A DNA stretch of 64,000 nucleotides. It comes from UBA1413 sp964461455. Lineage in GTDB: Bacteria; Bacteroidota; Bacteroidia; Bacteroidales; Prolixibacteraceae. The stretch's first letter is position 1. Each line of letters opens with the position of its first letter. The notes under the pieces are model-generated. The model was given only the letters and a program-made list of their open reading frames with translations, made no database searches and had not been told where the DNA came from. The stretch covers positions 26,820 through 90,819 of the forward strand of contig CAYWUJ010000006.1 in NCBI GenBank assembly GCA_964461455.1, in the 5' to 3' direction. Of this stretch, positions 1 to 7,671 are shown in pieces. A program made the translations under genes and the position numbers.

Positions 1-2126
1 AACATCTTCCCCGATCCGAAGAGTTCACCCACGATGTTCATGCCATCCATCAGGGGACCTTCTATGATACTCAGCGCCGGAGCGTATACTTTTACCGCTG
101 CCGCCATATCTTCGTCGACGAAGTCGGTGATTCCCTTCACCAGAGCATGGGCGATCCGTTCTGCCAGGGGCAGATGACGCCATTCTTCCTTACGTTCTTC
201 GGGTTTCCCGTTGGTCTGAAGCCGCGAGGCGATATCCAGGAGCCGCTCTGTAGCGTCGGGCCGGCGGTTCAGCACCAGGTCCTCCACCCTTTCGAGCAGG
301 TCAGGCTCTATTTCATCGTAGATCTGAAGCATGCCCGGATTGACAATACCCATATCGAGGCCTGCCGCAATGGCATGGAAGAGAAAAACCGAATGCATGG
401 CCTCCCTGACGGTGTCGTTTCCCCTGAAGGCAAAGGAGACATTGCTGATGCCCCCGCTGGTGCGGGCATAGGGAAGATTCTGCTTAATCCAGCGGATGGC
501 TTCGATATAGTCGACCGCGTAATTGTTGTGTTCTTCCAGTCCGGTGCCGATGGTCAGCACATTGGGATCCAGGATGATGTCTTCGGGAGGGAAGCCTACC
601 TCTTCCGTCAGAATTTTGTAGGCACGGCCGCAGATCTCCTTTCTGCGTTCCAGGCTGTCGGCCTGTCCCTGTTCGTCGAAGGCCATCACCACCGCTGCCG
701 CTCCGAAGCGTCTGATGGTCAGGGCATGTGCTCTGAAGACCTCCTCGCCCTCCTTCAGGCTGATGGAGTTGACGATGGTCTTTCCCTGAACACACTTGAG
801 GCCGGCTTCGAGGACCTCCCACCGCGACGAGTCGATCATCACGGGCAGCCGGGCGATGTCGGGTTCGGCCATCATCAGGTTGAGGAAGGTGACCATCTCC
901 TTTTCGGCGTCGAGCATAGCATCGTCGAGGTTGATGTCGATGGCCTGGGCCCCGTTTTCCACCTGGTCACGCGCGATGGCCAGCGCCTCTTCGTACTTAC
1001 CATCACGGATCAGCCGGGCAAACTTGCGGCTTCCCGCCACATTGCACCGCTCTCCGATGTTGAGGAAGTTGTTCTCCGGGGTGATGACCACGGGCTCAAG
1101 ACCGGTAAAACGGGTGAGGTGATCATGAGGTGGCACCTCATGAGGCCGGGCCGTCGCCGCAGCACGGGCAAACTCCCTGATATGGGCGGGCGTGGTACCG
1201 CAGCAGCCCCCCACAATGTTCACATAACGGTGATCGAGATAATCACGGATCTGGACACCCATGGTTTCGGGGGTCTCGTCGTACCCCCCGAACTGGTTGG
1301 GCAATCCGGCATTGGGGTGGGCACTGATGTAAAAAGGAGCCTTTTGGGAAAGTTCCCGCAGGTAAGGTTTCAGTTCGGCCGCCCCCAGAGAACAGTTGAG
1401 CCCTATCGACAACATCTTCACATGAGCCAGCGTATGGAGGAAAGCCTCCAGGGTCTGTCCCGAAAGGGTGCGCCCGCTGGCGTCGGTGATGGTTCCCGAA
1501 ATCATCACCGGCAGTTCCAGGCCCCTTGATTCCAGGGCCTCTTCAATGGCCACCAGGGCAGCCTTGGCATTCAGGGTGTCAAAAATAGTCTCCACCAGAA
1601 GAAGCTCCGCACCCCCGTCGAGCAACCCCTCTATCTGCTCCCGGTAAGCCGCCTTGACCTCATCGAAGGTCACCGCCCGAAAACCCGGATTGTTGACATC
1701 GGGGGAGAGGGAGAGGGTCTTGTTGGTAGGTCCGATGGCCCCCGCCACATACCGGGGCTTTTCGGGATTGGCAGAGGTAAATTCATCGGCAAGGGTACGG
1801 GCAATCTCCGCCGAGGCTTTGTTCATGGCATGCACCCAGCCCTCCGTATGGTAATCGGACTGCGATATGGGCGTCGAATTAAAGGTATTGGTCGACAGTA
1901 TGTCGGCCCCCGCCTCCAGATATTGCCTGTGAATCGAAGTGATCACTTCAGGCTTCGTCAGCGACAAAATATCGTTGTTTCCCTTCAGATCGTGGGGATG
2001 GCTGGCAAACAGCTTCCCCCGGAAATCCTCCTCGGTAAGCCGGTAATCCTGGATCAGCGACCCCATGGCCCCGTCCAGCACCAACACGCGGTGTTTCAGT
2101 TCTTCGTATATATCTTTCTTTATCAT
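1..2126 (-). CDS. metH: Cobalamin-dependent methionine synthase, N-terminal 708 residues (runs off window)
   Basis: Transfers a methyl group from methyltetrahydrofolate through cobalamin to homocysteine, giving methionine in the cytoplasm. Reading from ATG 2126, the protein opens with the homocysteine-binding barrel (LDGAMGSLIQ near residue 18). The three zinc-binding cysteines are present: C245 in GLNCSLG and C308-C309 in GGCCGTT, close to the E. coli positions. The pterin-binding domain follows (GERCNVAGSRKF, then DINLDDAMLD), then the start of the helical cobalamin cap, where the window ends in ELFGSGKM. Family length is about 1,200 residues, so the B12 and activation domains lie outside. 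The upstream same-strand neighbour is the COG2122 gene, 93 bases away, which may feed homocysteine to this enzyme. The open reading frame on the opposite strand at 147-1529 is a shadow. Confidence 0.97.
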   Translation of the reverse strand, partial: MIKKDIYEELKHRVLVLDGAMGSLIQDYRLTEEDFRGKLFASHPHDLKGNNDILSLTKPEVITSIHRQYLEAGADILSTNTFNSTPISQSDYHTEGWVHAMNKASAEIARTLADEFTSANPEKPRYVAGAIGPTNKTLSLSPDVNNPGFRAVTFDEVKAAYREQIEGLLDGGAELLLVETIFDTLNAKAALVAIEEALESRGLELPVMISGTITDASGRTLSGQTLEAFLHTLAHVKMLSIGLNCSLGAAELKPYLRELSQKAPFYISAHPNAGLPNQFGGYDETPETMGVQIRDYLDHRYVNIVGGCCGTTPAHIREFARAAATARPHEVPPHDHLTRFTGLEPVVITPENNFLNIGERCNVAGSRKFARLIRDGKYEEALAIARDQVENGAQAIDINLDDAMLDAEKEMVTFLNLMMAEPDIARLPVMIDSSRWEVLEAGLKCVQGKTIVNSISLKEGEEVFRAHALTIRRFGAAAVVMAFDEQGQADSLERRKEICGRAYKILTEEVGFPPEDIILDPNVLTIGTGLEEHNNYAVDYIEAIRWIKQNLPYARTSGGISNVSFAFRGNDTVREAMHSVFLFHAIAAGLDMGIVNPGMLQIYDEIEPDLLERVEDLVLNRRPDATERLLDIASRLQTNGKPEERKEEWRHLPLAERIAHALVKGITDFVDEDMAAAVKVYAPALSIIEGPLMDGMNIVGELFGSGKM

Positions 2127-2219
2127 CCTCTTATTTCCCTGTAAAATTCTATAAACAGGCATTAGATTTAAATTGCCGCCGAAATATAGTAAGCTGGAAC
2201 AAATAAATGGCTTATATTT

Positions 2220-2978
2220 TCAGGCTGAACTATGCACAAACCGGACTTCAAAATTACCCCTGATTCCGGTTTTATCTTCGCAAATGATGACCAGGGAGCG
2301 GATTTCAGGGAATTGTTCCGAATATTTTAACACCGGTTCAATATCGGCGGGGGTTTTCACGCGGTTGGCCAGGGATGTGGCCCAGGCGTCGGCCAGCACC
2401 GGCGACGAGCAGGCCACCATGACGGCATCGGCCTTGCCGAAACTGAGGGAGGGGCCTACGGTACCCGAGGAGGTGCACACGCCACAAGGGGTTTCCCCGG
2501 CCGGAATCAGAATGCCGATCTTTTCCGAAAGGGGGGAATGGCCGGCGTAAATGGTCATCAGGAGGTCCTCTTTCAGCAGAAGGAAATAATCGCCCCCGTT
2601 TTCGACGATCAGCTCTTTCAGCGGAAAGCGTTTTCTGATTTTTTCGGCAATACTGAGGGCAAACAGACCTGCCACGGCAGCCATGGGACCCGTGCCGCTG
2701 CGGGTGCCGGCGGCGGCCATCTCCCGGGCTTCCTGAGGGGCCCCCGGAAAGAGCTTCAACGGCTCCAGCGAAGCCCCGAAGGCCGGGTGCTCATGGATAT
2801 AGGAATCCAGCCTGGTCCGGAGATCCATCACCTCATGCAGCGCCACTTCCGCGATCTCCTTCCGGAAGGAGGCATGGTCCACCCCGATCCAAAGGTCGGT
2901 CTCCAGGTATTGCACCGTAAAAGAGGCAAACCGGGCGGGATTGAACTGCTGGCGATAACTCCGTGGCTGGTTTTCCAT
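2220..2978 (-). CDS. UPF0280/COG2122 family protein (ApbE-like fold), putative sulfur-assimilation factor
   Basis: 252 residues from ATG 2978. A longer frame reaches 3080, but the shorter start has AAGGAC just upstream and begins where family similarity starts. Visible features are the ApbE-like motif VENGGDYF (about 126-133), a Gly-rich segment GTRSGTGPMAAVAG (91-104), C165 and C168 in TPCGVC, and C190 in VACSSP. From what I recall of Methanosarcina work, a COG2122 protein (MA1715) acts with the COG1900 and NIL-ferredoxin proteins in homocysteine synthesis from sulfide. Both of those are encoded at 15350-16920 here. Its position immediately upstream of metH on the same strand supports a link to methionine. 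The exact reaction is not known to me. Confidence 0.85.
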   Translation of the reverse strand: MENQPRSYRQQFNPARFASFTVQYLETDLWIGVDHASFRKEIAEVALHEVMDLRTRLDSYIHEHPAFGASLEPLKLFPGAPQEAREMAAAGTRSGTGPMAAVAGLFALSIAEKIRKRFPLKELIVENGGDYFLLLKEDLLMTIYAGHSPLSEKIGILIPAGETPCGVCTSSGTVGPSLSFGKADAVMVACSSPVLADAWATSLANRVKTPADIEPVLKYSEQFPEIRSLVIICEDKTGIRGNFEVRFVHSSA

Positions 2979-3171
2979 GTCCTTAAAATTACAACAAAAA
3001 CAGACATTATAACCCTTTTTGAACCGGAACATCGGTTTGCAGAGGTCCTGTCGTTCCTGAAGCCTCCGTTGGTCTTTCACAGATTCGCCACAGGCGCCTT
3101 CAGCAGATGAAAAAGCTCCCGGACTGCCGGAAGATTCCGGAGACCGGGAGCTGCAAGGGCTTAGGCAGGGA

Positions 3172-3267
3172 TATAGCCAGGAGCCCGTGGAAGATAACTG
3201 CCCAAGTCCCGGGCAGGTGTATAGCCATGATTGCGTTAAAGATGACTGCCAGGAGCCCGGGAGGAGC
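3172..3267. repeat. Degenerate 48-bp tandem duplication after the stop codon of the T9SS gene
   Basis: Two imperfect copies (3172-3219 and 3220-3267) both begin TATAGCCA and both contain a GAAGATAACTGCC or AAAGATGACTGCC block and a CCCGGG block. On the minus strand the unit looks like two alternating 22-26 base half-units. It ends three bases before the stop codon at 3270, so it would lie in the 3' untranslated part of that mRNA. No rho-independent terminator is obvious in it. Confidence 0.55.
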
Positions 3268-3269
3268 GG

Positions 3270-6200
3270 TTACCGTTTGACGATCTTGTGCACTTCACGG
3301 CTATCGGCGGTTTCCAGAACCAGCAGGTAAATACCCGGCTGAAGGGAGCCCATGGGAACCACCGGCTCCGGAGAGCTCCACGAGGTCATATAGACCATTC
3401 TACCGGAAATATCGGTCAGCTTCAGCACTCCCCTGGCCGTTACTCCGGAAATGTGGAGTTCCGACGTCACCGGGTTGGGCCACACCCTGAGCTGGCTTCC
3501 TGAAAAGTCGCCGACGGGTGTGTTCACGGTGAAGTTAGCTGTAAGGTTGCGGGGAGCTGAAAGCGTGAAGACATAGCTGGCCAGGGAGCTCACCACGGTG
3601 GTCCCTTCCGTCCAGTTGACGAAAACATATCCCACTGCAGGTTGGGCATGGGCCGTGACCGTGGTGCCCACATTAAAGGTGCCGCCGCCGCTCACCGTAC
3701 CTCCGGCGGCAGGAGCGGCCGACAGGGCTACCGTATAGGTCGTCACCGTGGCCTGTCTGAAATTGGCCGTCAGCGTCCGGTTGGCACTCAGCGTGAAGGT
3801 ATAACTGGCCGACGTGCTGGCCACTTTGGTCCCCTCGGTCCAGTTCACAAACTCATACCCCTTGGCGGGAGTGGCCGTCACCGTCACGGAGGAGCCCTGG
3901 GTAAAGGTGCCTCCGCCGCTCACCGTTCCCCCGGCGGCCGGAGTGGCCGAGAGGGTCAGAGTATTGGTGACCGCTTTCTCCCTGAAATTGGCAACCAGTG
4001 AACGGTCGCCGTTCAGAGTAAACTTGTAATTCACAGAAGTGGTGACTACCGTATTCCCCTCGGTCCAGTTAACGAACTCATAGTCATCTTCCGGAACGGC
4101 CGAGATGGTCACCGTTGTTCCCGGGGTGAACCTTCCTGCACCCAGGGTGCCTCCGCCAAACAGGGGACTCGACGACAAGGTAAGGGTACTTTGTGAAGCC
4201 TCGACTTTAAAGTTGGCCACCAGCGTCTTGTTTCCGTTCAGGGTAAAGGTGTAACCCGGCAGCATGCTCACTACTCTGGTTCCTTCCGTCCAGCTGACAA
4301 ATTCATACCCTCTTCCCGGGGTGGCCCTGACGTTAACGTCAGAACCTTCCGTAAAGCTTCCGCCCCCGGTGACGGTTCCTCCCGCAACCGGACTGGAAGA
4401 GAGAGATACCGTATATTGTTGCGGGACAATTCTGAAATTGGCCACCAAAGTGGTGGCGGCATTTACCGTAAAGGTGTAAGCCTGGGAAGTACTCACGACC
4501 CTGGAGCCATCGGTCCAGTTGACAAATTCATATCCCTTGCTGGTGCTGGCCTTAACTGTCACAGAACTACCTACAACAAAAGAGCCGCCTCCAGACACGG
4601 TACCTCCGGCATCGGGACTCGCCACCAGGGTGACGTCGCAATTCACCGGCAGGTTTGTGAAATTGGCCACCAGCGTCCGACTGGCATTTACCGTAAATGT
4701 ATAACTGGCGCTGGTTGAAGCCACCTTCGTCCCCTCCGTCCAGTTGACAAACGCATATCCACTGCCAGCAGTGGCTGTTACGGTCACCGCTTTCCCCTGC
4801 GTATAACTCCCAGCCCCGGTGAGGGTTCCGGCATTCGCCGGACTGGAAGAAAGGGTGATGGTGAAGGTCGTGGACCCTGAGGTAGTCACATAAATCGCCG
4901 GTGAAGCCACCGACTCCCCGTTCACGCCAATGGCCTGTACAAAATAGGTATATTCATGGCCGGTGAGCAACCCGGTCACCGCATGGGAGACCACATTCCC
5001 CACACTTTTGGGGAAATAGCCGGGAGGGTTGCTTCCTGTACTGGAAGAGCTGATGATCCAGAGCTTATATCCTGTGGCACCCACCACCGCCTCCCATCGG
5101 GCGGTAAAGGATGTGGCGGTGATATTGGTGGCAGGCAGGGCAACAGGGGGAGCGACTCTCGTCATCAGGGAAATTTCATTCCCGAAGTAGGAAAGTTCGG
5201 TACTGAATATGGCCCTGACTCTGTACACATAATTGGTGTTGGGTTTCAGCTTGAATTCGGTAAAATTAAAGCTGGTGGCCGTGGTGAATCTCCATATCCA
5301 ATTTTGGTCAACATAAATTTCCAGACGGTATTTGGTGGCTCCGGGCACCGGATTCCAGCGGGCTGTAAACGAATGGTCAGTGACATTGGTGGGCTGAATG
5401 GCCACCGGCCGCTCCAGCATTTCGGTGGTGGCCCTGATGGAATTCGACCTGGCAGATTCCTCCTGGTCATTGACCGCCGTAACCTGGTATTCATATTCCA
5501 ATCCCGACTCCAGGCTTTGCACCCACTTCGAGAGAACTGTAGTGGATTCCCCGTTGATGATTATCTTTCCGGAGACCTTCTCCTTCAGGAAAAACCGATA
5601 GGTATTTGCCCCGGGCGTTTTGTTCCACTGGGCCAGAAAGGCGTTAGGCTGGATGTTCAGTGCCTGAAGGGCCACGGGGGCCACAATTTTTGTGTATATT
5701 TCCCCTTTCGTAATATCCGACCAGATGTCCAGATATTCCCCTTTCCAGGCCGCCCACACCCTCTGGTGGCCCCTAAGAGCGACCAGGTACTTCGTTCCGC
5801 TGGCCAGTCCGGTAACTGCCTGACTGGATGTGGTGAGTTCCTTGAAGGCAAACCATTCACCGGTTTCATCATTGGTAATATACAGGGAAACATCACTCCA
5901 GTTGGCTACGTTGGGCACAGTTTTGTTCCAGCTGACCGTGAAGGAACTGGAAGTCACATTGGTAATGCCGGTTAGTGCAGGTCCGGGATACAACAAGGCA
6001 ATATCCACTTCAGTCTTCTCCAGAAGGGTACCGTTTGACCGCGCTTCGACAATAATCTTCCGGTCATCATCCCAAAAGGGTTCCATGAATCCAATGTTGG
6101 TGGCCAGCAATTGTGTTTGGGGGCTTTTTACCTTTGCAGGCGCGTAATTTGGAATACTACCCCAATTTCCGGCGGAAGTGTTTATACCGTAAATCATTAT

Positions 6201-6371
6201 CCAGTATTCAGTGGCTCCTGCGACAGGTGACCATGAGATCAGACAAGAGGAGGAGGTGACCTCCTGTACATAGGCATTGATGGCGGAAGCCTCCTGCCTG
6301 ATGACACCGGTCAGAAGGATAAGGATCAAAGACCATCTTTGAAGGAATCGGAAGTAAACTGATTTTTTCAT
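3270..6371 (-). CDS. Secreted multidomain protein: fibronectin III-like domains, six InlB-type repeats, T9SS sorting domain
   Basis: 1033 residues from ATG 6371. A signal peptide (residues 1-30, ending EASA) is followed by about five fibronectin type III-like domains of 85-105 residues (31-503). Six consecutive repeats of about 75 residues (504-953) each carry GG(T/G)V..GG.F..G and then YEFVNWTEGT..V.....Y.FTL....LVANF; these look like divergent InlB B-repeats. The C-terminal 80 residues are a type A T9SS sorting domain: VWPNPVTSELHISG, then LTDISGRMVY and LQPGIYLLVLE, ending VHKIVKR. This predicts export by Sec, secretion through SprA (encoded at 56286-63836), and cell-surface attachment. 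There is no enzymatic domain; an adhesive or structural role is an inference. It lies 43 bases after the 6415-7539 gene and is probably co-transcribed with it. Confidence 0.9.
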   Translation of the reverse strand: MKKSVYFRFLQRWSLILILLTGVIRQEASAINAYVQEVTSSSCLISWSPVAGATEYWIMIYGINTSAGNWGSIPNYAPAKVKSPQTQLLATNIGFMEPFWDDDRKIIVEARSNGTLLEKTEVDIALLYPGPALTGITNVTSSSFTVSWNKTVPNVANWSDVSLYITNDETGEWFAFKELTTSSQAVTGLASGTKYLVALRGHQRVWAAWKGEYLDIWSDITKGEIYTKIVAPVALQALNIQPNAFLAQWNKTPGANTYRFFLKEKVSGKIIINGESTTVLSKWVQSLESGLEYEYQVTAVNDQEESARSNSIRATTEMLERPVAIQPTNVTDHSFTARWNPVPGATKYRLEIYVDQNWIWRFTTATSFNFTEFKLKPNTNYVYRVRAIFSTELSYFGNEISLMTRVAPPVALPATNITATSFTARWEAVVGATGYKLWIISSSSTGSNPPGYFPKSVGNVVSHAVTGLLTGHEYTYFVQAIGVNGESVASPAIYVTTSGSTTFTITLSSSPANAGTLTGAGSYTQGKAVTVTATAGSGYAFVNWTEGTKVASTSASYTFTVNASRTLVANFTNLPVNCDVTLVASPDAGGTVSGGGSFVVGSSVTVKASTSKGYEFVNWTDGSRVVSTSQAYTFTVNAATTLVANFRIVPQQYTVSLSSSPVAGGTVTGGGSFTEGSDVNVRATPGRGYEFVSWTEGTRVVSMLPGYTFTLNGNKTLVANFKVEASQSTLTLSSSPLFGGGTLGAGRFTPGTTVTISAVPEDDYEFVNWTEGNTVVTTSVNYKFTLNGDRSLVANFREKAVTNTLTLSATPAAGGTVSGGGTFTQGSSVTVTATPAKGYEFVNWTEGTKVASTSASYTFTLSANRTLTANFRQATVTTYTVALSAAPAAGGTVSGGGTFNVGTTVTAHAQPAVGYVFVNWTEGTTVVSSLASYVFTLSAPRNLTANFTVNTPVGDFSGSQLRVWPNPVTSELHISGVTARGVLKLTDISGRMVYMTSWSSPEPVVPMGSLQPGIYLLVLETADSREVHKIVKR
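3513..4862 (-). repeat. Six in-frame repeats of about 225 bp (InlB-type units)
   Basis: Within the gene at 3270-6371, residues about 504-953 form six units of about 75 residues. Units one and five share the block NWTEGTKVASTSASYTFT, and other units differ by a few residues. The period is coding and in frame, so unit gain or loss by recombination would keep the protein open. Confidence 0.85.
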
Positions 6372-6414
6372 ATTGGTTGGCTTTTTTTGGAGTTAAATCA
6401 TTTTTATGGGCAAC

Positions 6415-7539
6415 TCATTTCAGTTTGGCGCAGTCCATCATCACTTTGTCGCCAACGCCATCGTATCTAAGAGGTTGAAACTTACCCCCAACGTAATCTT
6501 CCTGGAAGGTGACCCGGTAGTAAGCGCACCCTCCCGATTTTGTTTTCACGGCCATATAGGCAATACAATAACGATGAAGAATCGCCCCCGATATCTCATG
6601 CCGGCGGATCTCCCAATCATAGGTGATGGCGACCTTCAGCACTTCGGTGCCGTCAATGAAACCGGTTTTCCAATCGTTAGAATTTTTCAGGGCGGCCACC
6701 ATTTGGGCTTCCCTGGTTTTATCGGTGGTCACGGCAGCCGGAAATTCAGCGTTGGCCATGCCGGCATTCATCCCAACCTCATTAAGCTTTTCTGCCTTCT
6801 GGTTGTAAACCCCGAAGTCGCTGCCCGAGATTTTAATCGTTCCCGTTGCCGCCGGAGAATAATAACACTGCACCACCACTTTCAGGGTGTGCTCCCCGGA
6901 CTCCAACTTGGCCAGTGTTTCAGCAAAATTCACCGGTCCCTCATACTTCTTTCCGAATTTCTTCCAGGTGATGCCCGGTGTATTGTACACCTGCGTGACC
7001 GCCGGATCGGGAACCATCTCGATGACCAGAAAGTTCTTCTGCTTCAGGTCACCAGAAATATACATATTGGCAAAAGTGAGCTGCTCCTCGCGGGGCTGCT
7101 GGTAATCATACAGCGGAGGTTTGATTTCGTAGACAAATACCTCTACCTGCAGTTTTTCGTTCTCACTGGCATTGACATAGATATCCTTCAGGGTTTGGGG
7201 CAGATAAGCCACGGCATAGAGATGGTCGCCCGCCCTGAATTCTGTTTGCAGTCCGGCCGGAGATGCCGGGTCAATGGGCGAGGAGGAAAAAACCACAGTC
7301 CCGGGTTCGGTGGAGATGTTCATTTCCCCTGCCATTCCTGCCGGAGCGGGAGCTGCTTCTTCAGGTACAGTAGTCCCCTTGTTTCCGGCGTTACTGCCAG
7401 AATTCTCTTTTTCTGCGGCAGCTCCGGTCGTCTCCAGAACTTTCTTGCCTATGCTCTTCAAGTTGCCCAGTTGGGCTGAGCCTGCAACGGCCCAAAACAT
7501 AAGGGCACTGACTATGATTAAGAATTTGACCGATTTCAT
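6415..7539 (-). CDS. Secreted protein of unknown function
   Basis: 374 residues from ATG 7539. A signal peptide ends near AVAGSAQ (about residue 23). It is followed by LGNLKSIGKKVLETTG, nearly the same segment that follows the signal peptide of the next gene upstream (7672-9177). A low-complexity stretch (residues about 40-75) leads to a soluble region with no domain I recognise. The C-terminal part (GGCAYYRVTFQEDYVGGKF) looks like a compact beta-rich fold. There is no T9SS sorting domain, so periplasmic or lipoprotein-independent surface location is uncertain. It lies between a predicted terminator at 7597-7622 and the T9SS protein downstream, so it may head a two-gene transcript. Confidence 0.75.
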   Translation of the reverse strand: MKSVKFLIIVSALMFWAVAGSAQLGNLKSIGKKVLETTGAAAEKENSGSNAGNKGTTVPEEAAPAPAGMAGEMNISTEPGTVVFSSSPIDPASPAGLQTEFRAGDHLYAVAYLPQTLKDIYVNASENEKLQVEVFVYEIKPPLYDYQQPREEQLTFANMYISGDLKQKNFLVIEMVPDPAVTQVYNTPGITWKKFGKKYEGPVNFAETLAKLESGEHTLKVVVQCYYSPAATGTIKISGSDFGVYNQKAEKLNEVGMNAGMANAEFPAAVTTDKTREAQMVAALKNSNDWKTGFIDGTEVLKVAITYDWEIRRHEISGAILHRYCIAYMAVKTKSGGCAYYRVTFQEDYVGGKFQPLRYDGVGDKVMMDCAKLK

Positions 7540-7596
7540 TGGACTCGCTTTTTAAAATTGATTGTTTATGAGACAATTTCTTTTCCCTACCTTAAA

Positions 7597-7622
7597 AACA
7601 CGGGAAGCTCACTTCCCTTTTT
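7597..7622 (-). terminator. Rho-independent terminator, probably bidirectional
   Basis: GGGAAG (7602-7607) and CTTCCC (7612-7617) form a perfect 6-bp stem around CTCA. T-runs follow on the plus strand (7618-7622) and, after GTG, on the minus strand (7598-7594). It lies after the beta-helix gene 7672-9177 and before the gene starting at 7539. Confidence 0.55.
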
Positions 7623-7671
7623 GATGTGGGGTTGCTCCCGACACCAAAAGAACATAAGAATTCCGGCTGCC

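Noticed and set aside
147..1529. A 460-codon open frame on the plus strand
   Set aside because: It lies antisense to metH, whose frame has clear zinc-site cysteines and domain motifs; the plus-strand translation resembles nothing.
2127..2219. A cobalamin riboswitch before metH
   Set aside because: The gap is only 93 bases and I found no B12-box-like sequence or room for the fold.
3513..4862. Regularly spaced repeats that could be read as a CRISPR-like array
   Set aside because: The period is about 225 bp, in frame, and encodes InlB-type protein units; there are no short spacers or cas genes.
4956..5975. A 339-codon plus-strand frame opposite the Fn3 region of the T9SS gene
   Set aside because: The minus-strand frame encodes a signal peptide, repeated domains and a sorting domain; the plus frame is a composition shadow.
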